Below are positions 8,191 through 10,418 of a stretch of DNA of 10,418 bases, in pieces. The translations under genes and the position numbers were made by a program. Every line of letters starts with the position of its first letter. Within the stretch, counting starts at the first letter, position 1. The DNA lies in the NCBI GenBank assembly GCA_945971755.1, contig CAMFPJ010000051.1, forward strand, positions 1-10,418, given 5' to 3'. The notes beneath the pieces were generated by a model. It was not told the DNA's origin. It searched no databases and saw only the letters and a list, made by a program, of their open reading frames with translations. The stretch is from an uncultured Clostridia bacterium (GTDB taxonomy: Bacteria > Bacillota > Clostridia > Oscillospirales > Acutalibacteraceae).

Positions 8191-9279
8191 TCAAATAGTC
8201 TTTTCCTGAGCAAAATTACCTGCTATTTTGAGTTTTTCACAGCAAACAGAAAGTTCGTTAATCATTCGTTTTCCTTCTGTACTGTTCTGGTCACCGTCTG
8301 CCTCAACATAGAAATAATACTGCCAAGGCACATTTTTTACGGGACGACTGCGGAGAATTCGCATATTAAAGCCGTGTGCACATATTATATTAACAGCCTT
8401 TGCAAGGGCCCCGACAACATTGTTCACAGTGAAAAGAAGGATGAATTTATCGTTTGAACTGCTGTTATTAGCTTTTGATTTAGAAAAAACTGCAAACCTT
8501 GTTGTATTAACGGCACTTTCGTTAATATCGTGGTCAACAACCTCAAGTCCGTAAACTTCAGCAGTTTCCTTACTGGCAATTGCAGCAACTGATTTATCAC
8601 CGAGTGCGGCAACCTCTCTTGCGGCAACAGCAGTGTTAGATGCCTGCTCGCTTTCAAAGCCGTGCTCTTTTATATACACATTACACTGTGAAAGTGCCTG
8701 AGGATGACTGATTACTTTTTTTATTTCAGAAAGTTTAGCATCTTTAATGCCGATAAGGTTTTGCTTGACTGGCATATCGTAAATTCCGTTAACAGTTAAG
8801 TCACCGCTAAACATTAAGTCTATAACCTGACCTACCTCACCCGCATAGCTGTTTTCAATCGGTAATACACAACAATCACAGTCTCCGTCTAAAACAGAAT
8901 TATATGCCGAATCGAAATCCGAAAAAGAAACCGTTCGTCCGTGAGGGAAAATTCTTTTTGCCGCAATTTCGGCAAACGCCCCCTCAATTCCGCAAAAGGC
9001 AACCTTCATTCCTGAAAGTAGGTTTTCCTGATATTTCTTTGAAACATCCATAAAAGATCTTAAAAGGATATCATAATATGGTTTAAGCTCGTCATTATTG
9101 AGTCTTTCAACATTTTTTTGAAGGATAAGTTTTTCTCTTTCTTCGTCAAAAATCTGTAAGCCGTGTTTGCCTTTGTACTCTGCAACGGTTTTTACAGCAC
9201 TCATTCTTTTCTCAAAAAGGTTTGCAATCTCCAAATCAACATCATCAATAATCTTTCTTGCGTTTTCAAGGTCTGTCAT
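8191..9279 (-). CDS. pheA: Bifunctional chorismate mutase / prephenate dehydratase (P-protein)
   Basis: The 362-residue protein converts chorismate to prephenate and then to phenylpyruvate, the phenylalanine branch. Residues 1-85 form a helical AroQ-class chorismate mutase, with charged residues in IDDVDLEIANLFEKRM, KGKHGLQIFDEEREK and further along. Residues 91-265 are prephenate dehydratase: FCGIEGAFAE (95-104), LPIENSYAGEVGQVIDLM (139-156), SHPQALSQC (191-199) and the catalytic NTTRF (258-262). Residues from 278 to about 355 are an ACT regulatory domain with VVGALAKAV (288-296) and RSRP (310-313). The last motif is ESRP in the E. coli P-protein, where it contributes to the Phe site. Here the Glu is Arg. 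The start has AGAGGTG about 6 nt upstream. This is the first gene of the operon, directly behind the attenuator. Chorismate mutase here serves the TyrA branch as well. Confidence 0.95.
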   Translation of the reverse strand: MTDLENARKIIDDVDLEIANLFEKRMSAVKTVAEYKGKHGLQIFDEEREKLILQKNVERLNNDELKPYYDILLRSFMDVSKKYQENLLSGMKVAFCGIEGAFAEIAAKRIFPHGRTVSFSDFDSAYNSVLDGDCDCCVLPIENSYAGEVGQVIDLMFSGDLTVNGIYDMPVKQNLIGIKDAKLSEIKKVISHPQALSQCNVYIKEHGFESEQASNTAVAAREVAALGDKSVAAIASKETAEVYGLEVVDHDINESAVNTTRFAVFSKSKANNSSSNDKFILLFTVNNVVGALAKAVNIICAHGFNMRILRSRPVKNVPWQYYFYVEADGDQNSTEGKRMINELSVCCEKLKIAGNFAQEKTI

Positions 9280-9294
9280 CGTTACACCTCTAAT

Positions 9295-9333
9295 AAAAAA
9301 AATAACCGCTTATTCACAACGAAATAAGCGGTT
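9295..9333 (-). terminator. Attenuator terminator in the aro operon leader
   Basis: A perfect 11-bp stem (AACCGCTTATT at 9333-9323 with AATAAGCGGTT at 9314-9304) encloses an 8-nt loop. After one A, eight T residues follow at 9302-9295, a strong intrinsic terminator on the - strand. It lies between the leader peptide stop and pheA, ending just before the pheA ribosome site AGAGGTG. A terminator here makes sense only as a conditional switch, because without read-through the eight genes downstream would not be transcribed from this promoter. Confidence 0.93.
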
Positions 9334-9391
9334 GAAAAAACATCTATGATACTAAGAACTCACAACAATGTTTAATCAATCGCATTCTTAA
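9322..9391 (-). promoter_or_regulatory. Competing antiterminator and anti-antiterminator folds of the leader RNA
   Basis: By hand folding, 9389-9368 can pair with 9343-9322. Segment 9389-9376 against 9335-9322 gives 10 Watson-Crick pairs and one G-U in 14 positions. A 2x2 U internal loop follows, then six more pairs, 9373-9368 against 9343-9338. This uses up the whole 5' arm of the terminator (9333-9323), so the two folds exclude each other. The antiterminator's 5' strand spans the last leader codons (Lys to stop). A ribosome reaching the stop would mask it and let the terminator form; one stalled upstream on Phe or Tyr codons would leave it free. A smaller hairpin, 9391-9384 with 9359-9352 (6 pairs plus two G-U), could hold the same strand. 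Energies were not computed. Confidence 0.65.
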
Positions 9392-9425
9392 AGAAATAAA
9401 AATAATAGCAGTAGAAAAACATCAT
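9372..9425 (-). CDS. Phe/Tyr-rich attenuator leader peptide of the aro operon
   Basis: This is a 17-residue open reading frame encoding MMFFYCYYFYFFKNAID. Nine of the ten residues after the two Met codons are aromatic: five Phe and four Tyr, with one Cys. Its ribosome site AAAGGA (9438-9433) lies 7 nt before the first ATG. The stop codon (9374-9372) is about 40 nt before the terminator stem, and a good promoter is just upstream. This is the layout of ribosome-mediated attenuators such as pheL and pheM of enterics. The peptide itself probably has no function; its translation reports whether tRNA-Phe and tRNA-Tyr are charged. Stalling would favour read-through into pheA and the rest of the operon. 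Mixed Phe and Tyr control codons fit an operon that makes both amino acids and contain no Trp codon. Use of the first or second ATG cannot be decided. Confidence 0.9.
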   Translation of the reverse strand: MMFFYCYYFYFFKNAID

Positions 9426-9453
9426 TAGTTCGTCCTTTCGTCAAATTACGAAT

Positions 9454-9482
9454 ATGTTACTCTAATTTTGTTCAATTGTCAA
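9454..9482 (-). promoter_or_regulatory. Promoter of the aro operon (sigma-A type)
   Basis: A perfect -35 box TTGACA (9482-9477) is followed after exactly 17 nt by TAACAT (9459-9454), which matches the -10 consensus TATAAT at four of six positions. Transcription would start near 9447, giving only about 20 nt before the leader peptide ATG, with its ribosome site close to the 5' end. The short leader argues against a riboswitch upstream of the peptide. It is the only convincing promoter I found for the eight genes. Confidence 0.85.
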
Positions 9483-9494
9483 GTATTTACATAG

Positions 9495-9525
9495 AAAAAA
9501 GATGAATTATACAGTATATATTCAT
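9495..9525 (-). terminator. Probable intrinsic terminator after the membrane-anchored protein gene
   Basis: An AT-rich hairpin begins at the stop codon: ATGAATATATA (9525-9515) pairs with TATAATTCAT (9511-9502) with one bulged A and a 3-nt loop. C and six T residues (9500-9495) follow on the - strand. It is weak in GC but correctly placed, and it ends 12 nt before the -35 box of the aro promoter. It would separate the two transcription units. Confidence 0.65.
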
Positions 9526-10157
9526 TATCCTAAACATCTGCTGCAAAATGTATATCCTTGTGACAAATACTGTTCTTGAAGTTCGGTATATGTCAGTTTT
9601 ACAACTAATTTGTTTTCGGATTTCATATTTTCGGCATAACTGCAGTCGGCATAGTGAATTTTTTTACTGCTTTTGTTAATTACGTAAGTAATAGAATTAG
9701 ACTGTGGTTTAGTTGTTCCCGTAGTTTCATTAGTTACATTAGATGTGTTTGATGGTGTTTCGTGAACAGATTGTGATGAAGAAGCAGTCGTATTTTTTTC
9801 CGTTTCTTTTGTATTCACCGTAGTTGACGTTTCTTTTGAAAAGAATGCTGTAGAAGAAGCTACGGTAAAAACTTGATATGGGTCATTTTCAGTGGTACTT
9901 GCAACTGTTGCTCCATCAATATCATAATAAAGAGTTTCTCCCTCTTCATTAACGGATGAATAAGCAAAATTATAAGTGTTTCCGCCTGAAGCAATACGTT
10001 TTAAGTAACGGTTTGCATAATTCAACTGAACAATAACCACAACAAGCAAAACGCAAATTCCGGCAAAATAATAAGTTATCCTGTTAGCTCTTGCCTCACT
10101 TGTAAAAGCCTGTTTTATAAAGTTTTTAACCGAAGACTCTTTTTCTTTCTCATCCAT
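9525..10157 (-). CDS. Hypothetical membrane-anchored Ser/Thr-rich protein with C-terminal His/Cys cluster
   Basis: I do not recognise this 210-residue protein as a named gene. Residues 1-26 are charged and probably cytoplasmic. Residues 28-46 (YYFAGICVLLVVVIVQLNY region) form a single membrane helix, probably a signal anchor. Residues 98-155 are a Ser/Thr/Asn-rich, low-complexity stretch typical of an extracellular spacer. The C-terminal 55 residues look folded: ITYVINKSSKKIHYADCSY, then LTYTELQEQYLSQGYTFCSRCLG. The spacing H168-x3-C172 and C205-x2-C208 resembles the small Ada-type metal-binding module found at the end of some secreted nuclease and ComEC-like proteins (from memory). A metal-binding or structural role outside the cell is inference. 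AGAGGTG stands about 6 nt before the ATG, and a good promoter is just upstream. It appears monocistronic, with no functional tie to the aro operon. Confidence 0.85.
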   Translation of the reverse strand: MDEKEKESSVKNFIKQAFTSEARANRITYYFAGICVLLVVVIVQLNYANRYLKRIASGGNTYNFAYSSVNEEGETLYYDIDGATVASTTENDPYQVFTVASSTAFFSKETSTTVNTKETEKNTTASSSQSVHETPSNTSNVTNETTGTTKPQSNSITYVINKSSKKIHYADCSYAENMKSENKLVVKLTYTELQEQYLSQGYTFCSRCLG

Positions 10158-10175
10158 AATTCACACCTCTGTCGA

Positions 10176-10204
10176 ATTATAGCACAAGGCAAAAAGATAA
10201 TCAA
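10176..10204 (-). promoter_or_regulatory. Promoter of the membrane-anchored protein gene
   Basis: The -10 box TATAAT (10181-10176) is a perfect consensus with an extended TGC in front. TTGATT (10204-10199) lies 17 nt upstream and matches the -35 consensus at four of six bases. The start codon is about 18 nt downstream of the -10 box, so the 5' untranslated region is very short. It diverges from the tRNA promoter, whose -35 box begins about 27 nt away. Confidence 0.8.
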
Positions 10205-10230
10205 CAGTTAAATTAAAATGAGAAAAACAC

Positions 10231-10259
10231 TTGATTTTAATGAAGTAATCTATTATAAT
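10231..10259 (+). promoter_or_regulatory. Promoter of tRNA-Ser
   Basis: TTGATT (10231-10236), a 17-nt spacer and a consensus TATAAT (10254-10259) precede the tRNA. Transcription would start near 10266, about 8 nt before the mature 5' end, so the precursor has a short 5' leader to be removed by RNase P. Confidence 0.82.
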
Positions 10260-10273
10260 ATGTGAGTTGACAC

Positions 10274-10366
10274 GGAGAGTTGTCCGAGCTGGTCGAAGGA
10301 GCACGATTGGAAATCGTGTAAACTGCTACAACGGTTTCGAGGGTTCGAATCCCTTGCTCTCCGCCA
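10274..10366 (+). tRNA. tRNA-Ser, anticodon GGA
   Basis: This is a class II tRNA of 93 nt including an encoded CCA end. The acceptor stem pairs GGAGAGT with GCTCTCC (last pair T-G). The anticodon stem CACGA/TCGTG holds the loop TTGGAAA, so the anticodon is GGA, reading UCC and UCU. The long variable arm, with stem AAACTG/CGGTTT, is typical of serine tRNAs. The T arm is GAGGG-TTCGAAT-CCCTT. The D region carries the usual GGTCGAAGGA. It stands alone between its own promoter and terminator. Confidence 0.97.
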
Positions 10367-10407
10367 GAAAAAGACCTATGCTTTGTATCAAAGCATAGGT
10401 CTTTTTC
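10367..10407 (+). terminator. Strong intrinsic terminator after tRNA-Ser
   Basis: A perfect 19-bp inverted repeat (10367-10385 with 10389-10407) closes a TAT loop. Its outer pairs are AAAAA/TTTTT, so the U tract is part of the stem and the hairpin could act in either direction. It starts one base after the tRNA CCA end. Whatever lies beyond the window on the right could share it if convergent. Confidence 0.9.
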
Positions 10408-10418
10408 AACGAAATAAA

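Noticed and set aside
8175..8213. TTG start extending AroB upstream into pheA
   Set aside because: The ATG at 8174 has its own AGGTGA ribosome site and restores the usual AroB N-terminus; the 13 extra residues look unrelated to the family.
8424..8657. 77-residue frame on the - strand within pheA
   Set aside because: It is in another frame of the pheA coding strand, fully inside the conserved PDT-ACT region, with no ribosome site or family resemblance.
9280..9482. T-box riboswitch upstream of pheA
   Set aside because: The leader is only about 170 nt, I see no conserved T-box sequence (AGGGTGGNACCGCG-like) before the terminator, and a convincing leader peptide explains the region.
10274..10407. 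tRNA-Ser 3' end as an integration (att) site
   Set aside because: No integrase gene or repeated copy of the tRNA end is visible in the window, and the following inverted repeat is explained as a terminator.

Overview
The window looks like chromosomal DNA from a low-GC Gram-positive anaerobe of the class Clostridia. The Oscillospirales/Ruminococcaceae area is my best guess, from AT-rich codon use, strong AGGAGG-type ribosome sites, short U-tailed terminators and the style of the enzyme sequences. Nothing suggests a mobile element, phage or CRISPR array.

Layout, left to right. (1) Positions 30-1220, + strand: a SEDS-family (FtsW/RodA/SpoVE) peptidoglycan polymerase whose upstream context is cut off. 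(2) Positions 1241-1274: a hairpin that can terminate transcription from both sides. (3) Positions 1290-9279, all on the - strand: an eight-gene aromatic amino acid operon. In order of transcription it is pheA, aroB, aroC, aroE-aroK fusion, aroQ, aroA, tyrA, aroF. Gaps are at most about 16 nt, and two junctions overlap. (4) Positions 9295-9482: the operon's control region, with a promoter, a 17-residue leader peptide very rich in Phe and Tyr codons, and an intrinsic terminator just ahead of pheA. (5) Positions 9525-10157, - strand: an unrecognised membrane-anchored, Ser/Thr-rich protein with a C-terminal His/Cys cluster, its own promoter and a probable terminator. (6) Positions 10274-10366, + strand: a tRNA-Ser(GGA) with its own promoter and a strong terminator.

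The operon encodes every step from erythrose 4-phosphate plus phosphoenolpyruvate to chorismate: AroF, AroB, AroQ, AroE, AroK, AroA and AroC. It also encodes the two branch enzymes leading to Phe (PheA, a chorismate mutase/prephenate dehydratase) and Tyr (TyrA, prephenate dehydrogenase). Only the final aminotransferase, which is often a housekeeping enzyme, is absent.

The most interesting element is the leader. Translation of MMFFYCYYFYFFKNAID would sense charged tRNA-Phe and tRNA-Tyr, and the RNA behind it can fold into either a terminator or a long competing antiterminator hairpin. This is a classical ribosome-mediated attenuator placed so that Phe and Tyr supply controls the whole shikimate pathway. 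The leader is too short for most gene callers and is easily missed.
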